Position numbers and translations under genes: made by a program. The notes beneath the pieces are model-generated. The model searched no databases and was not told the DNA's origin. It worked only from the letters and a program-made list of their open reading frames with translations. A DNA stretch of 64,000 nucleotides from Crocosphaera watsonii WH 8501 (GTDB lineage: Bacteria > Cyanobacteriota > Cyanobacteriia > Cyanobacteriales > Microcystaceae), in contig NZ_AADV02000001.1 of the NCBI RefSeq assembly GCF_000167195.1, positions 310,001 through 374,000 on the forward strand. The letters are read 5' to 3'. Below, piece after piece: positions 18,447-28,072 of this stretch. The first letter of the stretch is position 1, and each line of letters begins with the position of its first letter.

Positions 18447-19688
18447 CTAATTTTTATTAGCCTGTTGTGCTTCAGCTTCAACACATTCTAAAACTCGTAC
18501 CATAGCGGCCACAGTATAGTCACGGGTTGCTTTTTCGTCGGGACGAAAGGCAGTTCCCCTTTCATTCATGGGAGTAGCTACACCACAATAACCAGACATT
18601 TGAGTGATGACTGTTTTCGCCCAACTACCAGAAGTATCAGAAAAGGCCATCGCTTCTTGGGTTTGTTGTAGTTCCCGTGGTAAGTCTAAACGATTTTTGA
18701 GATGGATGGCCATACGACGCATGGTATCCATTAACTCAGCCCGACTAATGGGTTCACTAGGTTGTAAAGTGTTATTAGGATTACCAATATTCAGGAAATT
18801 CCACTGGGCCCATTTAATTTTCTTGGCACTCCAACGGGAACTCTCCACATCTTTAAAGGGAACAACATCCCTTTCTGGGGTAGCATCTAAATCGACTTTA
18901 TAAACGGTTCCAATGGCATCAACGGCCATAGAAATCAACTGTTCACGGGTCACAGGTTGATCAGGGCGAAATGTATTATCATCAAACCCAGAAACTAAAC
19001 CCATTTCAACCCCCTTGGCAATTTGGCCTTGGTAAATGTTGCTGCTAATATCGCTAAAATTAGCTTGAGAAGTCCTTTGGCTAGGGGATGCACTGGTGGC
19101 AGGTGGGGTATCAGGGATGTCACCACCTGCAGCGATCGCAGCTTGAGAACCGCTAAAATAAAAGTGGCCTAACACTTTCTCTTGATAGGTGCGTTTGGTG
19201 AATTGCCAACCTGGATAAAGGTTAATTTTCATGAAGCCTTGGGCCATTCCCTTGGTACTACCAAGGACAATTTCACTGTAACCAGCACTTCTGGGGGTTC
19301 CCACTAAGACTAATTCTCCACCACGGGGAACCACACGCAATAAATAATCTAAACCGAGATCATTACCGTCGAGACGAATGGAATAACCGTTACTATCCGT
19401 AGAACGACGACAAATGCCGGTAAAATCAAAATTGAGTAATAAAGGGTCTATTAAGGTGGGGTTTGAGCCATTTTCTGCCCAACAGTCTCTTTTCTCAGGA
19501 ATTTGTTCGATAACTAAAAGGTCATATTTTCCCTCTCCGTAGGGTCTAGCAACGGCAATCACTTTACTTTGATCTAAAGCAGTCTCGCTAAAAGTAGAAG
19601 CTTTAACGGGAAGATTGACAGGTATTAAACTACTCAGGGTAACAGTGGCTAAAGTAGCTAATTTTAGGGGTAATCTAGATATTTTCAT
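18447..19688 (-). CDS. Exported DUF3747/SLH-domain protein
   Basis: The 413-aa secreted protein has a signal peptide (basic MKISRLPLK, hydrophobic LATLATVTLSSLIPV, cleavage near VKAS). A cyanobacterial DUF3747-type domain covers about residues 35-175 (SKVIAVARPYGEGKYDLLVI). Three S-layer homology modules follow from about 205 to 400: YQGQIAKGVEMGLVSGF with NTFRPDQPVTREQ, then the LQPSEPISRAEL and FRPDEKATRDYT boxes. SLH modules bind secondary cell-wall polysaccharide, so it probably anchors between peptidoglycan and outer membrane. It stands alone. Confidence 0.85.
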   Translation of the reverse strand: MKISRLPLKLATLATVTLSSLIPVNLPVKASTFSETALDQSKVIAVARPYGEGKYDLLVIEQIPEKRDCWAENGSNPTLIDPLLLNFDFTGICRRSTDSNGYSIRLDGNDLGLDYLLRVVPRGGELVLVGTPRSAGYSEIVLGSTKGMAQGFMKINLYPGWQFTKRTYQEKVLGHFYFSGSQAAIAAGGDIPDTPPATSASPSQRTSQANFSDISSNIYQGQIAKGVEMGLVSGFDDNTFRPDQPVTREQLISMAVDAIGTVYKVDLDATPERDVVPFKDVESSRWSAKKIKWAQWNFLNIGNPNNTLQPSEPISRAELMDTMRRMAIHLKNRLDLPRELQQTQEAMAFSDTSGSWAKTVITQMSGYCGVATPMNERGTAFRPDEKATRDYTVAAMVRVLECVEAEAQQANKN

Positions 19689-19903
19689 GTTTTAAACTAT
19701 AAGGTGATGTTCTAGGGTTTCTAGAATAATAGCGAAAGACAATCCCATTCATCGCTTTCTGTAGACAGATTTCAAGGGAATGGAGTTCCACTTAATAGGT
19801 ATTATGACAAAGCTGCTCAATTTTGAGTTGATGAGAGTGACAATTATCAGATTGCCTATTGATTCCCCAAATACCATCGAAAATTAATTAAGTTTTAAGA
19901 TTT

Positions 19904-22006
19904 TTACCCCGAGTTGGAGACCTCGTCGTTAACGACAGGGTTTAAATGATGAACTTCTATTATTTCTGTATATTCAAATTCATTAGGACTTTGTTCAACT
20001 AAGGGATAATCAACACCATTAAGACAAATAGTATCTTTTTCGCAGTTAGGTTTAGGGGAATAATAGACTAAAACATACTCTTTTCCAATATAATTATTGG
20101 TTTCTTCTTGGACTTCGCCACGCCATTGAGTTTTGGTTACTAAAATAATTAATTGATTGGCTAACTTGGGAATTGATTTTGCTACTTGTCTACGATAAAT
20201 TTCATCTAAACTACCAAAAGGTGAGTCCATAACTACGGGGAATGTACCACTATCGGGACCCATTAAGGTATTTTTCTGACTCAAGTTTCTCACACTATCA
20301 ATAATTCCCCCGATAAAGGAAAGGCTTAAAATTTGATTTTCTCCTGTTGAGGCTGCAACATTAACTGCTTTTCCCGATGTATTTTCGATTAAGTTTAATT
20401 CATAACCTTGACTGAGTCTGGGAAGATAAGGAGTAAAAGAAATAGAACTAAAAATAGATTGCACTCGTTTTTCTAAAGAGAGACGAAACTGTTTTTCTAG
20501 ACGACTTCTAACTTCAATCAATCTTTTCCTTGCTTCTCTAGCTGCTTCAATTCTTCTTTTGGCTAAAATTTGTTTTTCTTCTTTTAGTTTTTGTTTATTA
20601 ACCTCTTTATCAAGGGTTTCTATTTGTTTTTCCACAGTGCTTAATTGTTGTTGAATTCCCCCTTGCTCTAATCGTAATTCTCGAATTGTTTGTTTAATCT
20701 TATCTAAACTTTTTTGTAATTGTCTGATTTCAATATCAGGATAATGACGAAACTTTTGATTAATATCGTCTAATTCTCTTTCAACGTTAGATAATTCTAC
20801 CCTAGATTTTTCAAGCTTCCCTTGTTTTTCATCGATATTGTCCCAAAAATTAATTACTTTATTTTCCATCTCATTAACTTGAGATTCTAGGCGAATAGCT
20901 GATTCTTCAATGGCAGCGATACCTGCTTTATCCATCCATTGTTTTACCTTTTCATAATGAATATTTCCTTCGATTAATTCTTGACCACAAATACAGGTTT
21001 GACTCTTCAATAATTGTTCTACAAATTGTTTCTTAATGCCACTGGGTAATTCTCCTCGTTGACGTAAATCTGTAATTATTTTGCTAAATTTGGGAATAAC
21101 ATCGCTTAAAAATATAAGATAACCTTGACTAGAAATACGGCTTTTTATTTGTTTTTTTGCATCTCTGATCTCATTTTTCAAATTAGATTCTTGTTTCTCT
21201 AGTTTTATTTTTAAGTTTTTAATCTCTTCATTTTTACTTAAATTTATCAATCTTTGGGATATTTCTTGTTGCTCTATATCCTGAGATTTTATGGTTTCTA
21301 TAATATTTTGTTGTTTTTCTTGTAAGCTATTTTGTTCTTGTTCTAATTTTGTTTTTTCTTTGAGCTTTTTCTTAATATTAATATCACCGATTATTTTGAG
21401 TTCACCTTCTAGGATTTTTTCGACTTTTTTGAGATGATCAATAGAACGATCTAATACTTTTACCCCTAAAAGTTCTTTTGTATCTTCAGCAATGCGACTT
21501 TTATCATTACTGCGAAAAATATGATCTATATGTTCCCCATCAAAGAAAAAGTATTGGTGTAAACTTTCGGGTAAAATACGGCTAATAATGTCATTAGGTT
21601 GTTGTAGGGTAGGATAATAGCGACCATCTTCGTCTATTATTGACATAAATAGTTTATTTTGGCTATATTGAATCTTCCCATCCTGATCTAGACAAGCGTA
21701 ACATTGCCGTTTAACTTTATAACGTTTATGTTCGTGTTCAAAATGAATTTCTACCCAACAATTTACAGAAGTTCCTATATCTACTTGCATAATTGCCCGT
21801 TTATTAATTAATAATTGAGGAGCAATAAAAGCAGCCGTAAACTTCTCGTATAAAACCCAGGTAAAAGCGTTTAATAAGGTGGTTTTTCCTGAGCCATTAT
21901 TACCATGAATCATGGTGGTATTTTTCCCATCAGAAGCAAGGAATATTTCTGGAGTCGTGCCATAAAATTGTCTAAAGTTACATAATTTAATCGATAAAAG
22001 TTTCAT
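19904..22006 (-). CDS. DndD/Rad50-like SMC-type AAA ATPase
   Basis: The 700-aa protein has Walker A at the N-terminus (MIHGNNGSGKTTLLNAFTW, about residues 32-50) and the FFFDGEHIDHIF motif typical of DndD-type ATPases near residue 153. Two long coiled coils flank a zinc-hook-like TCICGQEL near 337. The ABC-type signature STGENQILSLSFIGG lies near 560, and Walker B (FPVVMDSPFGSLDE) near 595. Such proteins act in DNA repair or phosphorothioation-type defence. No dndB, C or E genes accompany it, so a specific Dnd role is unsupported. Its ATG overlaps the stop of a small, damaged upstream frame (ATGA), showing former translational coupling. Confidence 0.8.
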   Translation of the reverse strand: MKLLSIKLCNFRQFYGTTPEIFLASDGKNTTMIHGNNGSGKTTLLNAFTWVLYEKFTAAFIAPQLLINKRAIMQVDIGTSVNCWVEIHFEHEHKRYKVKRQCYACLDQDGKIQYSQNKLFMSIIDEDGRYYPTLQQPNDIISRILPESLHQYFFFDGEHIDHIFRSNDKSRIAEDTKELLGVKVLDRSIDHLKKVEKILEGELKIIGDINIKKKLKEKTKLEQEQNSLQEKQQNIIETIKSQDIEQQEISQRLINLSKNEEIKNLKIKLEKQESNLKNEIRDAKKQIKSRISSQGYLIFLSDVIPKFSKIITDLRQRGELPSGIKKQFVEQLLKSQTCICGQELIEGNIHYEKVKQWMDKAGIAAIEESAIRLESQVNEMENKVINFWDNIDEKQGKLEKSRVELSNVERELDDINQKFRHYPDIEIRQLQKSLDKIKQTIRELRLEQGGIQQQLSTVEKQIETLDKEVNKQKLKEEKQILAKRRIEAAREARKRLIEVRSRLEKQFRLSLEKRVQSIFSSISFTPYLPRLSQGYELNLIENTSGKAVNVAASTGENQILSLSFIGGIIDSVRNLSQKNTLMGPDSGTFPVVMDSPFGSLDEIYRRQVAKSIPKLANQLIILVTKTQWRGEVQEETNNYIGKEYVLVYYSPKPNCEKDTICLNGVDYPLVEQSPNEFEYTEIIEVHHLNPVVNDEVSNSG

Positions 22007-22227
22007 TGAATAACTTCTTTAATAATTTGAACGATATCATCATTAATATTCCGTGGCGCTCTCTGAGATAATTTACTTTTTTCTAAAGCCAAAATTCGTT
22101 CAATAATCTGATAAATTTCTGGGGAGGCCGTGGTAATGGGTTCTTAAACTTGACTAACATTAACTTCTTTATCCATCTTGACTAATCGCTGAGCTATTTT
22201 TTTCTATGTCTCAATTATTACATACAT
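22003..22227 (-). pseudogene. Small gene upstream of and coupled to the ATPase, broken by stops
   Basis: A frame ending TGA at 22003-22005 overlaps the ATPase ATG. It reads back as ITTASPEIYQIIERILALEK, then a basic SKLSQRAPRNINDD and IVQIIKEVIQ. This looks coding. An in-frame TAA at 22144-22146 separates it from MDKEVNVSQV (ATG 22176). A further TAG at 22204-22206 separates that from MYVIIET (ATG 22227). Removing both stops gives a protein of about 74 aa. I do not recognise the family. The nearest open part (22143-22003) is conserved enough in pattern to suggest a recently lost partner of the ATPase. Confidence 0.5.
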
Positions 22228-22301
22228 AACAGGAAAACCCTATGTGACAACACAAAATGTTATCACATAAGGTGCTTTTTCTGATTTTTTGCTATGGACT
22301 T

Positions 22302-23030
22302 TTAGAAGAAACCTAAGCGGTAGCCACTATTTTGATAGTTGCGGTTAGAAGCTAGAGATAAATTAGACTGTAAGGTAAGAACAAAATCTTGTGCTGGTTC
22401 AATAGCAATCACCGTTGCTTCCCCACCCCCAATAATTCCAGCTTCTGGTAAACCCCATCCAGCTAAGGTTCCTACTGCGGCCCCTGCTAATACTTCTAAA
22501 GCATCAATACGGCGATCGCCTGTAACCCCTGCAATAATGGCGGCGGCCCCGGCCCCAGCTACCGTACCCCCTAAAATTTCTCCCACACTCGCCCCTTCTC
22601 TAATGGTTTCGGTTCGACTCACCACTCTAGAAGTAGCATTAAAAGGATATGGTTGACCATTAATAATAATTTCACGGGCAATAAACTGAGAGCCACCACG
22701 AACAGGTCTAATTTCTCCATTAACCTCACTGCCAGCCGGAATTAATACGTTGCGATTACTATCACGGATGGTTGCTGCGGTTCTCAGGGTTATAGGTAAG
22801 GTTTCTTCTGGACTGACCAAAATTCTTTCGCCGTTTTGAAAATCCATAGGGATACGGGTTCCGGCAGGAATAGTAACGCTGGTATTGACAGGAGAATAGT
22901 TTTGAGAGGGCCTTGGTAATAATTGGGCGTTTGCTGGTTTTAAGTTATGAAATGGTGATATTGCTGTGATTCCCATTAATAAGGCGATCGCACCAGCTAT
23001 TCCTGATTTACCGTAGTTTAAGTTCAACAT
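22302..23030 (-). CDS. Exported Gly/Ala-rich protein, function unknown
   Basis: A 242-aa protein with a signal peptide (IAGAIALLMGITAISPF, cleavage near NAQ). A beta-rich region follows (SVTIPAGTRIPMDFQNGERI, then TLRTAATIRDSNRNVLIPAG), then a Gly/Ala stretch at residues 145-205 resembling a glycine-zipper membrane segment (AGAGAAAIIAGVTGD, AVGTLAGWGLP). Similar cyanobacterial proteins are sometimes labelled conjugal-transfer TrbI-like because of the 'IPAGS.V.G' strands, but no conjugation genes are nearby. A periplasmic or outer-envelope location is likely. Transcription is monocistronic. Confidence 0.65.
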   Translation of the reverse strand: MLNLNYGKSGIAGAIALLMGITAISPFHNLKPANAQLLPRPSQNYSPVNTSVTIPAGTRIPMDFQNGERILVSPEETLPITLRTAATIRDSNRNVLIPAGSEVNGEIRPVRGGSQFIAREIIINGQPYPFNATSRVVSRTETIREGASVGEILGGTVAGAGAAAIIAGVTGDRRIDALEVLAGAAVGTLAGWGLPEAGIIGGGEATVIAIEPAQDFVLTLQSNLSLASNRNYQNSGYRLGFF

Positions 23031-23168
23031 AATACACCCTCAAATTTAGAAGTCAGAAGTTAGAATTTAACCCAACTTGATTTCATCATAGGACAGAGTT
23101 CCATAGGATGTCAGTCCCATAATTAAAAATAAAGTTCCTCAATCAAGTGGAAAAAAAGGGAAGTGTAG

Positions 23169-23232
23169 TTCGTAGTCAAGGCTTCAGCCTTGATGATAAC
23201 TAACTTTCTCGTCTGTTAGGACTTACTACGAA
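23169..23232. repeat. Short palindromic interspersed repeat, copy 2
   Basis: The ends TTCGTAGT and ACTACGAA and the inner AAGGCTTCAGCCTT match copy 1 at 3-66 in order and spacing (64 bp each). The spacer between the inner palindrome and the right arm differs. The repeat lies eight bases past the truB stop codon and may fold in its mRNA. Confidence 0.6.
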
Positions 23233-23239
23233 CTTACCT

Positions 23240-24133
23240 CTATTTAATAACAACTTTTGGCTTGAGAATTTGATGAGTATCTTTAGAGATAATTTGACTG
23301 ATTCCTAAAAACTCCCCTGCTTCATTATTTACCTGAATAATGTCATCAGCAGTAACAAAATTAATAGAAGAAATTGCTATTTTTTGTCCTTGACCCCAAC
23401 GTTTACCTTCTTCTAAAGAAAGAGTAATATTGGGTAAATGTTTTAGAAGTAATCCTGGTTCATTTAAAGAAAATGTTCCTTCTTCAATTTGTTTTTCTAA
23501 CTCTTCTAAACTAATGCTTTCTGATAGAATCATGCCACAACTTTTAGTTCTGGTTAATGCTGCTAAGGTTCCCCCAACCCCTAGCTTGTCCCCTATATCC
23601 CTGGCGATCGCCCGAATATAAGTCCCTGGACCACATTCAATATTAACCACCAATTCACAAAATTCTTCTACATACCAGTCTAAAACTTCTATTTTGTCAA
23701 CCTTAACTCTTCTCACAGGAATATCCACGATTTCTCCTTTCCTTGCTAACTCATACAATCGTTTACCATCTCTTTGAATAGCACTATATATAGGGGGTAT
23801 TTGCTCAATTTCACCTAAAAAATCGTTGAATAAGGGTTTAATCTCTTCTATAGTCAAATGAGAGGCAGATTGACGTTGAATAACCTCTCCTTGGAGATCA
23901 TCGGTTGTGGTTTGCATCCCGAAGCGAATAGTCGCCCGATAAGCCTTATTTTCTGGTAAAAAAGGTAAGAGACGAGTTGCTTTACCAACTGCTATGGGTA
24001 AAACCCCTGTTGCTGCTGGATCTAGGGTTCCTCCGTGTCCTACCTTTTTGATGTTTAAGAGTCGTCTAACCTTGGCAACACAATCATGAGACGTAAACCC
24101 TGATGGTTTATTTAAAGGGATAAATCCAAGCAT
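23240..24133 (-). CDS. truB: tRNA pseudouridine(55) synthase
   Basis: TruB makes pseudouridine 55 in the T loop of tRNAs. The 297-aa protein starts with the family signature GFIPLNKPSGFTSHDCV. Catalytic Asp lies in GHGGTLDPAATGVLPIAVG near residue 38, and PPIYSAIQRDGKRLYELAR lies near 110. The motif VNIECGPGTYIRAIARDIG near 165 completes the core. The C-terminal region is PUA-like. The ATG fits the conserved start. A short palindromic repeat follows directly. Confidence 0.96.
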   Translation of the reverse strand: MLGFIPLNKPSGFTSHDCVAKVRRLLNIKKVGHGGTLDPAATGVLPIAVGKATRLLPFLPENKAYRATIRFGMQTTTDDLQGEVIQRQSASHLTIEEIKPLFNDFLGEIEQIPPIYSAIQRDGKRLYELARKGEIVDIPVRRVKVDKIEVLDWYVEEFCELVVNIECGPGTYIRAIARDIGDKLGVGGTLAALTRTKSCGMILSESISLEELEKQIEEGTFSLNEPGLLLKHLPNITLSLEEGKRWGQGQKIAISSINFVTADDIIQVNNEAGEFLGISQIISKDTHQILKPKVVIK

Positions 24134-24260
24134 ATAGCAGTTTTTAGAGGGTTTTCTGGGAATGACAATTATCCATTGTCCATTAATAACTGTTCACTGA
24201 TAACTGACGAAGGTTTTGCTATCATAAAAATTAAAGAATAGTAAAGTTTTATTAAGAACC

Positions 24261-24866
24261 TTGACAGCCAAATTGAAACCTTATCATAAAAGCACTTTAG
24301 CCCATCAGTGGCACGCCTTAGACATTGTTTGGGAAGGAGATCAAGACGTAGTGAAGCGTGGACTCCCCCATGATACCTTATCCCCTGCGTGGCAGATGTT
24401 GCTGTTGGGAGATGGTTCCCCTACCCGTCATTTACAACTGTTGACCACGGAAAAAACGGAAGTGGATCTCATTGATATGTCTCCCATTGGTAGCGAAGAC
24501 GACGGGGCCCCACCCCAAGTCGAAATTGTACCGGAACCCCGTTTAAGAAGACAGGTTTGGTTACAGACAGGATCGGGGCAAAGATTAGCTTATGCTACTT
24601 CTTGGTGGGATGCCAACCATGTAGATGAGTATCTACAAAATCGTTCTCTGCCCATTTGGGATAGTTTATCACGGTTACACACAGAATTATATCGTGACAT
24701 CCAAGGTATATATTATGGTCATTCTCCAGTATTAGAACAAGCATTTCAAGAGAAGGGACCTTTTTGGGGAAGACATTACCTATTCTGGCACGATCGCAAA
24801 CCTTTAACTTTAATTTATGAGGTCTTTTCTCCCTATTTACGCAAGTATTTAGGACCGATTTGTTAA
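24261..24866 (+). CDS. Chorismate lyase (cyanobacterial DUF98 type)
   Basis: The 201-aa enzyme of the DUF98/UbiC-like fold probably converts chorismate to 4-hydroxybenzoate for plastoquinone synthesis; the Synechocystis homologue has this role. Visible family features are LSPAWQMLLLGDGSPTRHLQ near residue 40, RRQVWLQTGSGQRLAYATSW near 95, and HDRKPLTLIYEVFSPYLRKY at the C-terminus. No ATG fits; TTG at 24261 gives the usual length. It is monocistronic, followed by a hairpin. Confidence 0.85.
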   Translation: MTAKLKPYHKSTLAHQWHALDIVWEGDQDVVKRGLPHDTLSPAWQMLLLGDGSPTRHLQLLTTEKTEVDLIDMSPIGSEDDGAPPQVEIVPEPRLRRQVWLQTGSGQRLAYATSWWDANHVDEYLQNRSLPIWDSLSRLHTELYRDIQGIYYGHSPVLEQAFQEKGPFWGRHYLFWHDRKPLTLIYEVFSPYLRKYLGPIC

Positions 24867-24877
24867 AATTAAGAATT

Positions 24878-24917
24878 AAGAATTAAGAATGTAGAATTTT
24901 ATTAATTCTTAATTCTT
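24878..24917. terminator. AT-rich hairpin after the chorismate lyase gene
   Basis: AAGAATTAAGAAT pairs perfectly (13 bp) with ATTCTTAATTCTT across a 14-base loop, twelve bases after the stop codon. The stem is AT-rich and lacks a clear T-run on the plus strand, so it may stabilise the mRNA rather than terminate it. The remaining DNA to 25180 holds no gene that I can see. Confidence 0.4.
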
Positions 24918-25180
24918 GGGGGACTCAAGGTAATTTTGAGTCTTAATTTCGTTTTTTATAACCCTCAAAACCCACTGGAGTCTTAAGATAAGATAAATTG
25001 CTTTTAGGTTAAGAAAATAATGATTATGATCAAAGAACTGAACATATAGCAATCAGACTTCTCATCCTCCCTATATCATGAACTTTTCCAGCAAAATCCA
25101 GTCAGTATTGGGGTATCTTGAGGGTTTCATGAATAATTACTGATTGCTGTATCTGCTTTTTGCCCTGATCTATTTTACTT

Positions 25181-28072
25181 ATGACAACTATTATTGGTTC
25201 TTTAATTATTTTTTGTTTTTGTCCGTTACTAGGAGGACTTCCTTTAATTGATTGGTTAAATTATATTTTTAAAGGACAGAAACTATCTCAGATGGGAACT
25301 GGCAATGTCTCCGTTTCAGCAGCTTTTTATCATGGGGGTACTTTTGTTGGTATCTTAGCTGTTTTATCAGAAGCTGGAAAAGGTGTTTTGGCGGTTTTAT
25401 TAGCCCGTTATTTTTTCCCCGTTGAACCTTGGTGGGAACTGATGGCATTAATAGCCTTAATTATCGGTAGGTATTGGATGGGAAAAGGGGCAGGAACCAC
25501 TAATTTATTTTGGGGTATCATGGTTCATGATTTGGGGGCAACTTTCTTAACTACACTTATTAGTTTGAGTAGTTTTACTCTTTTTCGGGATCGGGTAACA
25601 GGGCGTTTATTAGCTTTATTTTTACTAGCTTTTATTTTAACGGTTAGACATCCCCACAATCTAACTTATGTGGTCTTAGCTTGGAGTTTATCAGGGTTAA
25701 TGGCTTGGATCTTTAAGCAAGTTCCTGACGATCTGTCTTTACCAGAAAGTGGTGTTAAATCTTCTTCTAAAACTATGTTTAAATTTTTTCGAGGGGAAAA
25801 ATCTCTGTCATCTTTAAATGATAAGCTAGATAGTAATAAAGTCGGTAATAAAGCAGCTAATTTGGCTTATTTAAGAAGCTTAGGTTATGGTGTTCCCAAT
25901 GGTTGGATTTTACTACCAGGAGATGATCCACAAATTATTTTAGATTATCTAGTCCCCAGTGTAGAAAATCCTTTTGTTGTTCGTTCTTCTGCCTTGGGAG
26001 AAGATACAGAAACAGCTTCGGCCGCAGGGCAATATTTGACTCTTTTAAATATTACCAATCAACAAGCATTGTCAGGAGCTATACTGGATTGTATTGCTGC
26101 TTATAATAATCCCCACGCTGTTAAATATCGTCAAGATAAAGAACAAGATGAGCAAGGTATTGCTTTATTGATTCAAAAGCAAGTTCGAGGGACTTTCTCA
26201 GGGGTTGCCTTTAGTCGAGATCCCGTTAATCCTATGAATAACTGTGTTATTATTGAGACGTTGCCAGGGGACGCTAATCAAATTGTTTCGGGTAAAACTA
26301 CCCCGGAACAGTATCAGGTTGAAGTCTATGAAAATTTAGAGAATGATGCTATTAAAATTCGTAGTCTAGAACAAACTGAGTCTAGAAATGTTCCAGATTT
26401 TATCATAGAAAAGGTTGCCATATTAGCGAGGTATATTGAAACCATTTATCATGGCATTCCTCAAGATATAGAATGGAGTTATGATGGAGAAACTTTGTGG
26501 ATATTACAAACGAGAACAATTACCAATTTACAACCTATTTGGACAAGAAAAATCGCAGCAGAAGTGATTCCTGGGGTGATATCTCCCTTAACTTGGTCTA
26601 TCAATAAACCCTTAACTTGTGGTGTGTGGGGTGATATTTTTTCCCTCGTTTTAAAAGATAAAGCCAAAGATTTAAACTTCGATGAAACTGCTAGACTACA
26701 CTTCCAACAAGCTTATTTTAATGCAACATTATTGGGTCAGATTTTCCAACGGATGGGACTTCCTCCAGAAAGTTTAGAATTTCTAACTAGAGGAAGTAAA
26801 ATGACTAAACCTTCTCTGGTTTCCACCATCAGTAATATACCTGGTTTGTTGCGCTTAGTGAAAAGAGAATGGACTTTAGAGGATGACTTTTCTAAAGATT
26901 ATCAAAAGTCTTTCCAACCTCTCTTAAAAAAGTTAGCCGATCAACAAATACAGGAACTTTCTGCCCAAGAATTACTGGATAATATATCAGCTATTTTATC
27001 CTCATTGAAGTCCGCAACTTACTATAGTATTTTAGCCCCTTTGAGTTTAGCCATAAGACAAGCTTTACTCAAGGTGTCCCCCGAACAACTGGATAATAGT
27101 GTAACTCCCGAAATTGCTGCTTTACGAGCATTAGAAAAGTTAGCAGATGAAACGACTTTGTTTATTAAAGCAGATAATATTGATGATTTATTCTCCCTAC
27201 TAAGGAGTAGTAATGAAGGGAAAGAAATAATTCAAAAGTTTAACCTAATTATCGAAAAATATGGTTATTTAAGCGATGTGGCAACTGATATTTCTGTCCC
27301 TTGCTGGCAAGATGATACTACCATGGTCAAAAACTTATTTACTCAGTTAATTATTAATAGTAATAATAGTAAGCATAAAGTCACAAAAAATAAGAAAACC
27401 TGGCAAGTAAAACAGGTTCAAAAAAGACTAAATCTGAAAGGAAAAGTAACAGAGGTTTACTCTCAGTTATTAGCTATGTTACGCTGGAACTTCCTAGCAA
27501 TAGCTGAAGAGTTGGTTAACAAAAAAATACTTGATCAACCTCAAGATATATTCCAGCTAACATACTCTGAAATCGACGCAATAGTGCAAGGAAAATATCA
27601 ACAAAACTTATCACAAATACAGCAAAAAGTCAAGGAAAGAAAAGAAGAATTTACTATCAATAAGAGTCTAAAAAATATTCCTTATGTTCTTTATGGAAAT
27701 ATTACCAAAATACCAGAAAATAGTAGGAAATCATTAGCCAAACAATCTGGAAAAATACAAGGAATTGGAGCAAGTTGTGGAGAGGTAGAGGGATATATCA
27801 AAATTTGCCATAACCTTCAACAAATAGCCGAGATTAACAACAATACCATTTTAGTTATTCCTTATACTGACTCAGGTTGGGGGCCTTTAATTGCTAATGC
27901 AGGTGGTATCATAGCGGAAGTGGGGGGAGCTTTATCTCACGGGGCAATTATTGCACGAGAATATGGAATCCCAGCCGTTATGAATATCAATCATGCCACA
28001 GAAATCTTTCAAGAAGGCCAACGGGTAAAAATTGATGGACAACAAGGCATTATTGAGCTACTAGAAGACTAA
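25181..28072 (+). CDS. PlsY-like membrane domain fused to PEP-synthase/rifampicin-phosphotransferase-like domains
   Basis: A 963-aa fusion. Residues 1-190 form several membrane helices resembling the acyl-phosphate glycerol-3-phosphate acyltransferase PlsY, with degenerate boxes GTGNVSVSAAF, WMGKGAGTTN and VRHPHNL. Residues 215-445 are a PPDK-type ATP-grasp domain (NKVGNKAANLAYLRSLGYGV, FVVRSSALGEDTETASAAGQ, FSGVAFSRDPVNP). A middle region (RKIAAEVIPGVISPLTWS) resembles rifampicin phosphotransferases. A C-terminal PEP-utiliser domain has the swivelling histidine in GGALSHGAIIAREYGIPAVM. The architecture suggests a membrane-tethered ATP-dependent phosphotransferase; the substrate is unknown. 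It overlaps the next gene by one base (TAATG). Confidence 0.8.
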   Translation: MTTIIGSLIIFCFCPLLGGLPLIDWLNYIFKGQKLSQMGTGNVSVSAAFYHGGTFVGILAVLSEAGKGVLAVLLARYFFPVEPWWELMALIALIIGRYWMGKGAGTTNLFWGIMVHDLGATFLTTLISLSSFTLFRDRVTGRLLALFLLAFILTVRHPHNLTYVVLAWSLSGLMAWIFKQVPDDLSLPESGVKSSSKTMFKFFRGEKSLSSLNDKLDSNKVGNKAANLAYLRSLGYGVPNGWILLPGDDPQIILDYLVPSVENPFVVRSSALGEDTETASAAGQYLTLLNITNQQALSGAILDCIAAYNNPHAVKYRQDKEQDEQGIALLIQKQVRGTFSGVAFSRDPVNPMNNCVIIETLPGDANQIVSGKTTPEQYQVEVYENLENDAIKIRSLEQTESRNVPDFIIEKVAILARYIETIYHGIPQDIEWSYDGETLWILQTRTITNLQPIWTRKIAAEVIPGVISPLTWSINKPLTCGVWGDIFSLVLKDKAKDLNFDETARLHFQQAYFNATLLGQIFQRMGLPPESLEFLTRGSKMTKPSLVSTISNIPGLLRLVKREWTLEDDFSKDYQKSFQPLLKKLADQQIQELSAQELLDNISAILSSLKSATYYSILAPLSLAIRQALLKVSPEQLDNSVTPEIAALRALEKLADETTLFIKADNIDDLFSLLRSSNEGKEIIQKFNLIIEKYGYLSDVATDISVPCWQDDTTMVKNLFTQLIINSNNSKHKVTKNKKTWQVKQVQKRLNLKGKVTEVYSQLLAMLRWNFLAIAEELVNKKILDQPQDIFQLTYSEIDAIVQGKYQQNLSQIQQKVKERKEEFTINKSLKNIPYVLYGNITKIPENSRKSLAKQSGKIQGIGASCGEVEGYIKICHNLQQIAEINNNTILVIPYTDSGWGPLIANAGGIIAEVGGALSHGAIIAREYGIPAVMNINHATEIFQEGQRVKIDGQQGIIELLED

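Noticed and set aside
19904-22006. A complete Dnd phosphorothioation system
   Set aside because: Only a DndD-like ATPase is present; DndB, DndC, DndE and the restriction genes are absent from the neighbourhood.
22339-22656. Pro/Ala-rich 105-codon frame opposite the exported protein gene
   Set aside because: Its composition mirrors the Gly/Ala-rich minus-strand gene; it is a shadow frame.
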